From CAYPYS01 sp964445715 (GTDB lineage: Bacteria > Omnitrophota > Gorgyraeia > Gorgyraeales > Gorgyraeaceae): a stretch of 16,887 nt of DNA. Shown one piece after another: positions 1-8,700 of the stretch. The stretch spans positions 1 through 16,887 of the forward strand of contig CAYULJ010000023.1 of the NCBI GenBank assembly GCA_964445715.1. The letters are read 5' to 3'. How positions within the stretch are numbered: position 1 is the first letter of the stretch; every line of letters starts with the position of its first letter. The notes below the pieces were generated by a model that was given only the letters and a program-made list of their open reading frames with translations, ran no database searches and was not told the DNA's origin. A program made the translations under genes and the position numbers.

Positions 1-9
1 TTTTATGGA

Positions 10-741
10 TTAAAGCTTGGCGAGTTCAAAAGGCGTTTCAAATGCATTGTCATCTGCGTACGGAGATGATGGGACTAACTCCATTGGCTCGTCAATGCCC
101 TCGCCTGCCTCATCTATTATGCCGTCTGCATTGTTGTCTATGCCGTCTGCTGCCAGGACCCTCTGATTGTCATTGTCATCCACGCCCATCTCTCCAGGTT
201 CACCGTCCAGGCCCAACCTGTGATCAAGGATATCTTCATATGTCTTTTCCGAATCGCTTAATTCAAAAGAGGCAAGAAATGATCGGAGGTCGAGTTCATG
301 CGGGGTCCAGCCTTCTGTGACTTTTAGAGGAGAGATGTTGTGCTTGTTTGCAATATTAATATTGAGAAACCCGGCCTCATCTCTGACTAAAACAGCGTAA
401 CGACCGACTGCCTCGTCCAGATCATCGTAAACATATATCCATTTTGAATCAGGCTCGCCATCGCCGTCGTTGTCAACATCTGAGCCTTCGAAAAGCGTAG
501 CCCATGCATCCTGAAAGCTGTCGATGTCTGGCTCATCTTCTTTCAAGACTGCCTGAGCATATGTGATACCTGACTCTGCGAGGTACGAGGCTCGCGTCGC
601 TTCCAAAAAGTTCGTGGCAGACTTTAGCTCAAGCTGCATGGTAAAAGCAAAAGACACTGCCATTATCCCTGCGACCGCAAGTATGCTCACGACCAGTATA
701 AGAGCAATGCCTTTATTGTTGCTATCACCCATGCCCCTCAT
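10..741 (-). CDS. GspK-like general secretion pathway pseudopilin, short form
   Basis: Likely minor pseudopilin of a type II secretion or type IV pilus-like system, sitting in the inner membrane and capping the pseudopilus. A short basic leader ends in Lys10-Gly11, followed by a hydrophobic helix (about residues 12-33), which is a prepilin peptidase site. Position +5 after the cleavage is Leu rather than the usual Glu, as is typical of GspK. The stretch DEAGFLNIN (121-129) matches the GspK 'LNxNTA' region. Asp-rich loops at 88-96 (DVDNDGDGE) and 199-211 (DGIDNNADGIID) look like calcium-binding loops. The ATG at 741 has a weak AAGG upstream. The ATG at codon 4 (732) is an alternative start that gives an 8-residue leader. 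At 243 residues it is shorter than usual GspK (about 300 or more) and stops at the point where the family continues with an 'EL-x-x-V/I-K-G' segment. It is alone here, with no other gsp gene visible. Confidence 0.75.
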   Translation of the reverse strand: MRGMGDSNNKGIALILVVSILAVAGIMAVSFAFTMQLELKSATNFLEATRASYLAESGITYAQAVLKEDEPDIDSFQDAWATLFEGSDVDNDGDGEPDSKWIYVYDDLDEAVGRYAVLVRDEAGFLNINIANKHNISPLKVTEGWTPHELDLRSFLASFELSDSEKTYEDILDHRLGLDGEPGEMGVDDNDNQRVLAADGIDNNADGIIDEAGEGIDEPMELVPSSPYADDNAFETPFELAKL

Positions 742-768
742 TTTACCTTAACTTAGCCAAACTGACAA
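740..768 (-). promoter_or_regulatory. Candidate promoter of the pseudopilin gene, possibly leaderless
   Basis: On the minus strand TTGTCA (763-768) and TAAAAT (740-745) are separated by exactly 17 bases. The -10 box overlaps the first possible ATG (739-741), so transcription would start about 7-8 bases later, at or next to the A of the second ATG (732). This would give a leaderless mRNA starting at MGDSNNKG. Box match and spacing are seen in the sequence; the leaderless reading is inference. A chance match in AT-rich DNA is possible. Confidence 0.35.
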
Positions 769-770
769 TC

Positions 771-783
771 CTTAAGTTTACAC
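771..783. repeat. 13-bp half-site shared with the 1731-1771 palindrome
   Basis: CTTAAGTTTACAC here is identical to the first 13 bases of the 41-bp palindrome at 1731-1771. It abuts the outer end of the inverted repeat at 782-856, overlapping it by 2 bases. It looks like half of the same element. Confidence 0.6.
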
Positions 784-856
784 AAAAATTAGGGACAGAC
801 ACCTATTTTTATTAGTTTCTAAAAATAAAAAATAGGTGTCTGTCCCTAATTTTTGT
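782..856. repeat. REP-like perfect inverted repeat (29-bp arms)
   Basis: Arms 782-810 and 828-856 are perfect reverse complements around a 17-base AT-rich loop. The core of the right arm reads AGGTGTCTGTCCCT. It lies between two minus-strand genes, after the terminator of the upstream one. On either strand it would fold into a long hairpin. The compact palindromic form resembles REP/BIME elements moved by RAYT (Y1) transposases, but no transposase is in the window. That origin is inference. Confidence 0.75.
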
Positions 857-894
857 CCCTAATTTTCTAATTTTCTTAATTTTCTCTAATTTTT
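842..894. repeat. Degenerate tandem repeats of the inverted-repeat end
   Basis: GTCCCTAATTTTT at 842-854 is followed at once by GTCCCTAATTTT (855-866). Then come decaying copies of CTAATTTT at 867-874, 876-883 (TTAATTTT) and 886-894. The first copy is the outer end of the right arm of the 782-856 hairpin. This points to local slippage or repeated end duplication next to the element. Confidence 0.6.
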
Positions 895-900
895 AAGGAT

Positions 901-939
901 AAAAAAATCCCTGCGCCTCCTAATTTAGGAAGCGCAGGG
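901..939 (-). terminator. Intrinsic terminator of the mechanosensitive channel gene
   Basis: On the minus strand, arms at 932-939 and 909-916 (CCCTGCGC/GCGCAGGG) pair. One mismatch follows, then an inner TCCTAA/TTAGGA stem. The hairpin runs directly into ATTTTTTT (908-901). It begins about 45 bases after the stop codon of the 984-1658 gene. Stem strength, the U-tract and its position all fit a Rho-independent terminator. Confidence 0.9.
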
Positions 940-983
940 TCAAAACTTACTACAAAATCACGTTGCAAAAATATCAGAGTCTG

Positions 984-1658
984 CTATTTGCTCTTAACCT
1001 TATTTACTAAATCCTGCATCATTTTCCCAGCAAGATCCTTTGAGCCAAAGCCCACTGCTATTGCCAATGCCAGGCCAATGGAGGCAAGAACTATGCTGAT
1101 CGCGAGATTCAATATCGAAGCCTCAATGCCCAACTGTTGCAACGTCATTATCACTACGAATATCATAATAAATACCTGAGTAAGTTGGCCAAGGCCTTTT
1201 GCTTGAGAAATGCCTGCATTGCTAGAGGCAGTGCGAACTATGGTGCCGATCATGCTTGAGAAAAATATACCCAGAGCTAATATAAAGATTGCAGCTATAA
1301 CATTCGGTATATACAGTATCACCTTGTCTAACAACGATGCCACGACAGTCATCTCGAGTACATTTAAAGCAGACATAAACACCAATAACATTACAAACCA
1401 GTAGATCAGTGTGCCTATCAATTCAGAAAGAGTTTGCCTTATGCCGCCGCGCCTCAACGCATCGCCAACACCTGCCTTTTCGCTGGCACTATCCAGTTGA
1501 ATCAACTTCAATACTTTGATCACCAGACTTTTAAGCACTCCTGCTATAATCCACCCTACTATAAGAATTATAAGGACACCTAAAAGCGTAGGTAAAAATC
1601 CAGCTAATCTCACCAGCATCTCTGCTACTGGCGTCATAACCACAGCATTCCAATCCAT
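984..1658 (-). CDS. Small mechanosensitive channel-like membrane protein (conserved TM-helix / CmpX type)
   Basis: This 224-residue inner-membrane protein has about five hydrophobic segments (roughly 14-50, 80-102, 112-140, 158-176 and 181-203). The last segment ends in IGLALAIAVGFGSKDLAGK, which resembles the pore-lining helix end of MscS-superfamily channels. An amphipathic repeat with Leu-Asp-x-x-x-Glu-x-x-Gly (55-63) ahead of a membrane helix fits the 'conserved TM helix' (PF05552-type) repeat of CmpX-like proteins. It stops shortly after the pore motif, so the beta domain and C-terminal domain of true MscS are absent. A role in osmotic or membrane-tension response is inferred from the family. 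The start at 1658 is well supported: AGGGGGTGA (1662-1670) lies 3 bases upstream and a strong promoter lies at 1692-1720. A terminator at 901-939 closes a single-gene unit. Confidence 0.8.
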   Translation of the reverse strand: MDWNAVVMTPVAEMLVRLAGFLPTLLGVLIILIVGWIIAGVLKSLVIKVLKLIQLDSASEKAGVGDALRRGGIRQTLSELIGTLIYWFVMLLVFMSALNVLEMTVVASLLDKVILYIPNVIAAIFILALGIFFSSMIGTIVRTASSNAGISQAKGLGQLTQVFIMIFVVIMTLQQLGIEASILNLAISIVLASIGLALAIAVGFGSKDLAGKMMQDLVNKVKSK

Positions 1659-1691
1659 ACGTCACCCCCTTTTCTGTTCTCTAAAGAGAAA

Positions 1692-1720
1692 AGTATACAT
1701 TACGATTATGTAATCGTCAA
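1692..1720 (-). promoter_or_regulatory. Sigma70-type promoter of the CmpX/MscS-like gene
   Basis: On the minus strand TTGACG (1715-1720) and TATACT (1692-1697) are separated by 17 bases, which is near consensus. The predicted transcription start is near 1685, giving a 5' leader of about 27 bases with a short TTCTC/GAGAA stem (1677-1690) before the ribosome-binding site. Confidence 0.8.
1702..1717. promoter_or_regulatory. Dyad inside the promoter, candidate operator
   Basis: ACGATTA (1702-1708), TG, TAATCGT (1711-1717) is a perfect 7-2-7 inverted repeat. It covers half of the -35 box and most of the spacer. A dimeric repressor bound here would block RNA polymerase. No regulator gene is in the window, so its identity is unknown. 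Confidence 0.55.
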
Positions 1721-1730
1721 GGGCTGGAAT

Positions 1731-1771
1731 CTTAAGTTTACACTTTAACATTGTTAAAGTGTAAACTTAAG
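1731..1771. repeat. 41-bp perfect palindrome overlapping the gpmA stop codon
   Basis: Arms 1731-1750 and 1752-1771 are perfect reverse complements around a single central base (1751). The element includes the gpmA stop codon (1767-1769) and ends 11 bases upstream of the -35 box of the next gene. Neither strand has a T-run after it, so it is not a standard intrinsic terminator. It could protect the gpmA mRNA 3' end, bind a protein upstream of the channel promoter, or be a mobile palindrome. Its first 13 bases recur at 771-783. Confidence 0.8.
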
Positions 1772-2522
1772 GCTTGGCTTTGCCTTGCTTGCTCACGGCT
1801 TCCATTGCCTTTTTTACTTCTTCAGGATCACCAAGGTAGTAGTGTTTGATGGGCTTGAGCTTTTCATCGAGCTCATATATTAGAGGTATACCGGTGGGGA
1901 TATTCAATTTAACTATTGCTTCCTCAGAAACATTATCCAGATACTTCACGAGCGCCCGCAGGCTATTTCCGTGCGCAGCTATAAGGACGCGTTTACCTGA
2001 TTTAATAGCAGGCGCTATGGTCTTATGCCAATAAGGAAGGAACCGGGCCACTGTATCTTTCAAACACTCGGTAAGAGGTATATCTTTTTCATCCATTCCA
2101 TGATACCTGGGATCATTGCCAGGATAACGTTCGTCTGTCTTGTCCAACGAAGACGGGGGCGCATCGTAACTCCTACGCCAGATAAGGACCTGTTCTTCAC
2201 CAAATTTCTTAGCTGTCTCTGCTTTATTTAGTCCCTGCAACGCGCCATAGTGTCTTTCGTTCAAGCGCCATGACCTGTAAACAGGGAGCCACATAAGATC
2301 CATCTCGTCCAACGCAATCCACAGTGTCCTGATCGCTCTTTTTAAAACAGAGGTAAAGGCGACATCAAACATGTAGCCTTCTTTCTTCAAGACCCTGCCT
2401 GACTCTTTTGCCTCTTCCACGCCCTTCTCAGATAGATCAACATCTGTCCACCCTGTAAATTTATTTTCCTTATTCCATATACTCTCACCGTGTCTTAAAA
2501 GTACAAGCTTTGTATTTCCCAT
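1767..2522 (-). CDS. gpmA: 2,3-bisphosphoglycerate-dependent phosphoglycerate mutase
   Basis: Cytosolic glycolytic/gluconeogenic enzyme that interconverts 3- and 2-phosphoglycerate through a phosphohistidine. The 251-residue length is normal for the family. The signature LLRHGES carries the phosphorylated His11. The other catalytic residues fall at the E. coli numbering: Arg62 (LKRAIRT), Glu89 (RLNERHYGALQG) and His184 (AAHGNS). The substrate-loop segment WRRSYDAPPSSLD and the YPGNDPRY stretch are typical of the cofactor-dependent (dPGM) type. The C-terminal tail is lysine-rich. The start at 2522 has an excellent ribosome-binding site, AGGAGGG (2527-2533), 4 bases upstream. A promoter at 2546-2574 makes it an independent unit. 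Its last bases are part of the palindrome at 1731-1771. Confidence 0.96.
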   Translation of the reverse strand: MGNTKLVLLRHGESIWNKENKFTGWTDVDLSEKGVEEAKESGRVLKKEGYMFDVAFTSVLKRAIRTLWIALDEMDLMWLPVYRSWRLNERHYGALQGLNKAETAKKFGEEQVLIWRRSYDAPPSSLDKTDERYPGNDPRYHGMDEKDIPLTECLKDTVARFLPYWHKTIAPAIKSGKRVLIAAHGNSLRALVKYLDNVSEEAIVKLNIPTGIPLIYELDEKLKPIKHYYLGDPEEVKKAMEAVSKQGKAKP

Positions 2523-2545
2523 GTTACCCTCCTGTTTGACTCCCC

Positions 2546-2574
2546 AATATACACCAAGACCCTGGAAAAATCAA
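2546..2574 (-). promoter_or_regulatory. Sigma70-type promoter of gpmA
   Basis: On the minus strand TTGATT (2569-2574) and TATATT (2546-2551) are separated by 17 bases. The predicted start is near 2539, giving a leader of about 17 bases that contains the AGGAGGG site. It begins only 8 bases after the U-tract of the upstream terminator, so gpmA is insulated from the giant gene. Confidence 0.75.
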
Positions 2575-2582
2575 TCTAAAAC

Positions 2583-2657
2583 AAAAAATCGGGCGCGCCC
2601 CATTAAAAGACTCCCGGCCATGGGAGTAGGTTCTTTTAATCTTGAGGCCACGCCCGA
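2583..2657 (-). terminator. Compound terminator hairpin after the giant gene
   Basis: On the minus strand three helices stack in one hairpin: 2651-2657 with 2589-2595 (CGGGCG type), 2632-2640 with 2602-2610 (ATTAAAAGA), and 2622-2627 with 2610-2615 (ACTCCC/GGGAGT). Asymmetric internal loops separate them. T-rich sequence (2588-2583, then TTTT) follows. It lies about 100 bases after the giant stop codon. The 103 bases between (2658-2760) hold only a weak GC-rich stem (around 2684-2711) and no gene. Confidence 0.75.
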
Positions 2658-2760
2658 CTAAATGCTACTCTTAACTCTACATCCCGCTTTACTTCGCCAG
2701 GGTCTTGCGGGACAGGCTTTAACGTTGTTGAAAACTTGTGCCACAAAGTGGTATATAAAG

Positions 2761-5700
2761 TTAGTTAGCTGTGGCTTTCCTTTTGGCGTTAATAATATTA
2801 TCCAAGACATCCGTCGTGACAGACAGCGCATCTACTTTTATATAATACCCTCCAAGAGCCATCGGACCATCGATATCTTCATTATCTCCTATGGCAACTA
2901 TAGACTCCTGGGTCAAATCCTGCATCCCCAGGGATCTTCTGATTTCATTTATACTTTCAAGAATCTCTCTCGCCTTCTGTCCTTTGTCTGCAACATCCTC
3001 GTGAACCTGAAAACGACCATTCTCTTTCTTAAACTCCTGACCTAGTATCTTTAGGGTCTCAGGATAAAGATCTAAGATATCCTCTATAATTTTTTTAGAG
3101 TGTCTGCTTCCTGATATTATATGAATTGATAAATCTGTCCCAGAAATAAGCTGTTCGATCAAAATAAGATTCTGCATAACATTGTCATCTAAACTAAATA
3201 AGCTAGGTCCTTGGCTGGAGGCTAGTGTCTTTCCAAAATCAATCAGTAAGACCTTTGCCTCAGCTATCCTGTGTTCATCCATAGCTAGCTCTAGTATCAA
3301 ATATTTCTGATCTTGCCGCGTGCGTTTTATCTCCTGCGTCAACTTTAAATATCCAGAATATCCCTTATGATCTTCGCTATCGACGCCATACTCTTCAATA
3401 AAATCTACATATTCACCTAGCCTTTCCTTATTAAATAAGTCTCTTGTATTTTTAGCGCATGCTTGAGCAAGTCTCTCTTCTGTAGTTTTGTCTCCTTCTG
3501 CTCCTCTTTCATGTGCCAGCTCTTCTGAAAGTATAGAAATTATTAGTTCGGCTATAAGGTCAGAGTCTTCGCCTTTTCGTATCATATCTTCTAAATCAGA
3601 GGCGTTTAATATTATGATGTTATTATCTCTATGATCTCCTGCGAGAAAGTCATATCTATCAGCTAGGACTATTGTGATGTTTTGGTCTAATTTTCCATCA
3701 TGGAGGGATTTGGAGCGGATTATTGCATTTATAAGATTATCTTTTATGTATTGGACTAATCTTGTTCTTTCTCCTCCTCTTGTAGGACCTCTTATGGTAA
3801 AGGTGATGTTAGTGTCTTTTGATTTTATTACTGCTAATGGATATGGATGCAAAGCATTGATTTTGTCGATTTCAGTGACACTATATTCTTCTCCTGTTAT
3901 CGAGAATACCTCAGCCCTCCCTTCTCCCCTGTGGCTATGAGATTTGGAGAGTAGGGAGAAATTGGCAGTCGCAGAAGAAGCCAAAGCTTTTTCTATCCCA
4001 GCTATAGCCTCGTCATGCCCTATCAATACACGAAGCGGCATAAAACCGGCCTTCCACTCCTTATAATATTCGGCAATTGCCCTGAAGAGCTCACGCGCCT
4101 CTTTATCTTGCCTCTTCTGATCATTCTTTAGCCCTTTAGGCGCCTTTCCTAGTAACGTGCGCGAATCCCATATTATGATCAATTGCCCTCCAGCGCGCGA
4201 AAGTCCTACATTAAGACGTCTCTTATCTTTCAAAAATCCAATAAGATTCTTGTCATTACTGCGCACAAGGTCAAAAATCACTATTTTATTTTCTCCGCCC
4301 TGATAAGAATCAATAGTGCTTATCATGCTTGGCGCATAAACTCCTTGCGGCAACTCATGCTTAAGTCTTTTCTCTACATGTTCTTTCTGAACAGCATAAG
4401 GCGTAATGATAACGATATCTTTTGGATCCACTCCCTGCCTCAACACTAAATCTCTTACTATTTCAATATCTTCCTTAGACGACCTTGCATTCTTGAAAGA
4501 CGTATTTATTCCTCTATCGTGATACTCCTTAACGCCGGAACCTTCTCTTATATCTATAATCTGTATAGCATCCGGATCATCCCACCATTGAGCAGGATGC
4601 AGCTCGCCTTCGTAAAATAATAAAGATTCGAGTTCCACTATTGGCGCAGGCGAACGATAGTTTGTCAAAAGCCTTACCCTATCACCATGTGCTTTCTCAA
4701 GCGCCCATTCCAGAACACTCCTGTTGTATATTTCCATTTGCTGTTCGGAAACTCCATGCTCTTTAAGATATCTTTTCTCTTCGTCTTTTAAACCAAAAGG
4801 CGGCAGCTGCGTTATGTCTCCGACAAGTATGATTTTCCCATCTTGCTTCAATAAAACAAAGGGAACCAATGCTTCTGTCAATGTAGTGCAGCTTGCCTCA
4901 TCCATGATTATAATATCAAATCCTCCCATCTCTTTAAACAAATGCTCTCTGAAATACCAGTCTGTTGCAATACCAATATTCGTGGCAGCAACAATATATC
5001 CTCCATTAGTTTGTTCTCTCTTTTGGTTAAATTCATCTACTACTCCCTGTCGGACACCCTCTTCCCGATTGCCTGGCCATACTCTATGTGTCCCATAGTT
5101 AAACCTTGACCTATCATTACCTAAACGTAATACCGGCAATTCCCCAATCATGTCAGTTATGCCTTTATCAACTGCCTGATGCTGATGAGACAGGTATAAT
5201 ATTCTTGCGCCATTACCAACTTTTTCTCTAATGGACCTAAATAAAAATTGTCTCGAGAGCTCTTCGCATACCGTAGTCTTGCCTGTCCCAGCAGGGGCCT
5301 CTGCTACAGTCAATTGTGGACTATCCAGAGAAATATTTACCCATGCCTCCTGCGCCATATCTCCTTTGGGCACAGTTTCATCATAAGGTATTGCACTATT
5401 AAAAAATGCTTCTTTCTCAAGCTCCTGACGAGATTCATCAGCACTTAACTGTGCCAGATTTAAAAAGCTATTTATGGCATCGTGACCTACTGAAAAATTA
5501 CTATTCTTTCTGAGATTCGTCAATAACGCCTCAAGGACCTGGAACTCTTTGAACGCGGAATCATTGGATTCTGTCTGTAATACTCCTTCCCGCGGTAAAC
5601 CGTATCCCTGACTATTCCCCAATGCAATCAACTTAATTCTTTTTCTGTTAGAAATCTCTTCTATTCTAAACCTAAGGTTCTCTCTTGCTGCTATTAAGAT

Positions 5701-8700
5701 ATCATTAACATATAGCTCTCTCCAATCGCCATTGTGTATATACACCACGTATCTTTCGCCTCCTAAATCTTCAACTCCACTGTAAGTCACAACATTGCCA
5801 AGAGGCTGTTCCACCATGAGCTCAAGCACCCTCTTTCTATTTTCAAGTTCTTTAATAAGACTTTCGCGACCTGCTTTATCTAGGATTTGTGCGTCAGGAG
5901 AGTGCAAGCGCAGGTGTTTTTCAGGGTTAAACCTGCCGCGATTTTCCTTTATCTCTATTATGTGCCTTATTCTCTCGGCAGGGTCTATATGATTCAAGGC
6001 GTCGGCTATCATTGCAAAACCTTCATTATCCCATTCAAAACCTTGTTCCTCCTGAAATCTTTCAAGAGTCTTCCACGGAAACAAGTGAGTCCTGAGAATA
6101 TGCTGTATGATAATATCAGGTAAACCATTATTCCCGTAAAGTTCTACTTCATGCCTTATCTTGCGACCAAGACCCTGGAATAAGCTCTCATCAAATTCGA
6201 GATCTTGAATGCTCTTTAATTCTTCTTCGCTCAATAGGCCTTCTTGCTCTAACAATAACAGCGAACCGGACTTAAGATGTACCAATGCCATTGCGGCTAA
6301 CTCTGCCTGCTTCTCTTTAAGGCCAACTTTTCTAAATATTCTCTCTATATTCTCGCAAAATTCTCTTTGCCTGCCCAGAGTAAGGCTACTAACCTGACCT
6401 AATCCATTTTCCTTGCCTGCGGTCATAATTGGGGTCTTTGGCGAAGACTGTGGTTCTGGAACAGGCTTTGGCTTTGGCGGCTTATGAAGCGAAACAGGCA
6501 AAGGTTCTCTTAGTTTTTTATCTGCTGATTTTGTTTTAGTAGGTTTAGCTTTATCGTAAATTTTAAGATCAGGGACTTTATACCTTCTGATGAGTTCAGC
6601 ATATAAAGACCTTATCTCTGGAATGGGCTCCTTAAGAATCATGCTAAGTGCAGACCAGGTAACAGTTCTATGCCGAGATATCCTTTGACAAACAACAAGA
6701 AAAGATACTGTATTTCCGTTTAATTTTAATCCTTCAGCATTGTCTATTAATTCTTGAATAGATTTTACAGGTTTTACAGAAGTAGGCTGAGTAGGAGACT
6801 TTTTCTTTTTTTTAGTTTTCTTTTTTGTTTCTTCAGGAGCTACGCTTACTGCTGACCTGTTTAAGTCTTTTCTAATAGCAGCTATTCTATAAAGCAATTT
6901 TTTACTCTCATCAATTCCTCCCACTTTCTCTGCTGTCCATAAGACGAAACGTTGCAAAAATACATGATAATTCTTGTAATTTTTGTCAAAATGATCCCAT
7001 ATAATCTCTGGCGTCTTATTTACAAAGACATAATGGAAAAGCATTGTACTGCCGATCATAAACAAAGTTACAGGATGAAAATAATCGAAGTTCGCAACAA
7101 TCAATACCCATACAGAACCTGTCGAGAGACTTAGCCTGATTATGTTTTCTGATGTCATATTGTCTCTATTCTTATATATATGACCTATCCAGTGAATGAC
7201 ATTGGCTAAAGTCCAGAGGATAAACATATCTCCAAAATCTATATTAAAAGATAAAGGATCTTCCAAAATCTTCTCCCAGATAAAGAAAGAAGGTAAATTC
7301 GGCACAATAAACTCGACAAAAGGAGAAAATACATGCGTATATATCGGACTATCAGGAAACCATGACCCTGTGACAGGACGGTCTTGAAAAGAATCAGCTT
7401 CTTCGGATCTTGCCGTATCTTCAAGAGAATCTGGAAATCTAAAATTGTCTCTGATTGTTTTATAATACTCGTGCAAATTTTTAGCAGCTCTAAGAAGTTC
7501 TCTGTAACGATCGCAATCATAAATAGCTAAAGCTTTTTCAAATAAAGAAATGGTTTCTTCCGAAAGCTTCACCCTTTCATCCATATCTCCGGTTAAATCT
7601 CGTCTTAAGGATATAGCAACTCCTAAGTTAACATAATTAGTAGCTCTATTTTTGGTAAGCTCTATAGCCCTTTTATAAAAACTACAAGCCATGTCTAAAA
7701 GTCCCAGCTTTCGCGCTTGGTCTTTAGTTAATTCAGCCCTTTTTTTGATAGCAACGCCTAAATTATAATAAACAGACGCCTTAAATCCTTCAGCAAGCGT
7801 TGACACATTGAGAAGCTGACTATTAGGTAATCCCGGATAAAGCTCGCGAGACAGCTTTATATTAATATCACTTCTTGCTTTGAGTCCATTTCTAACATAG
7901 TTTTTAGGTATATCTAATTTTATTATGTTTATCTCTATTTCCGAATCTACTTCAATATAAACATAGTTACCATCGGAAAGTTCGAATAAAAGAAATGCAT
8001 GTTCTGGGAAACTACCAGCAAACAATCTTCCCTCTCCTATCCCGATCTCCTTGCATATCCTGGCTATTAAAATAGACCTGCTCACACAATTTAACTCCTT
8101 ACGTTCTAGAATAAATCTCAAGGACCAGTCTAATTCTTCTCCCTGCCATCCGTCATATTCTCTAATCACAGTGGCAAGCTCCTCTATTACCTCTATCTCT
8201 TTCTCGGGAGTTGCTCCTTCTAATCGCGCCCTCCAATCCTCTATAGGCAATCTATCTCTTAGTAATTGCGGAAGGGGGTCATCAGTCTCCAATCCTTCAT
8301 ATAATTCCTCTACGCCTTTTGCGAATATCTCAAAATCAAGTTCTGCCATCTGTTTCAAATGGATCTCGCGTTCTATAGGCTCCAGAGAAGTTTCTATCCA
8401 TCCTGCAACATCTTGGATATCTCCTAACCTATCTGGCGTAAGATCTAATTCCTCTTCCAGATATCCTTTGAAATCCTGCCAGGCCTGGCCTTCAGGTAAT
8501 TCTAGTAATCTAGTTCTTATATCTTCAAATTCAGTGATTGTGTAACTAGGCGTTTCATCAAACATATCTCCGATTAAATATAGAACCTCTATTAGACTTT
8601 GAATACGGGTTCTTTCTTCTCCGGATAGACTATTCCATGGAATCTCCCTTGCAAGATATATAGCCATATGTTTGAATCTCTGTGAGAATAAACTAGATAG

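Noticed and set aside
842..894. Short tandem units as a CRISPR array
   Set aside because: The units are 8-13 bases, contiguous and without spacers, and no cas gene is present.
1731..1771. Palindrome as an intrinsic terminator of gpmA
   Set aside because: No T-run follows on either strand and the stem is AT-rich, so it is listed as a palindromic repeat instead.
2684..2711. CCCGC/GCGGG stem in the 3' untranslated region of the giant gene as a second terminator
   Set aside because: Only 5 base pairs with a large loop and no T-run after it.
2662..3045. Plus-strand ORF of 127 codons at the 3' end of the giant gene
   Set aside because: It overlaps the HAD-like coding sequence in antisense and shows no coding features of its own.
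8051..8545. Plus-strand ORF of 164 codons
   Set aside because: It lies fully inside the giant gene, is antisense to conserved domain sequence, and its product is Ser-rich low-complexity with no recognisable motif.
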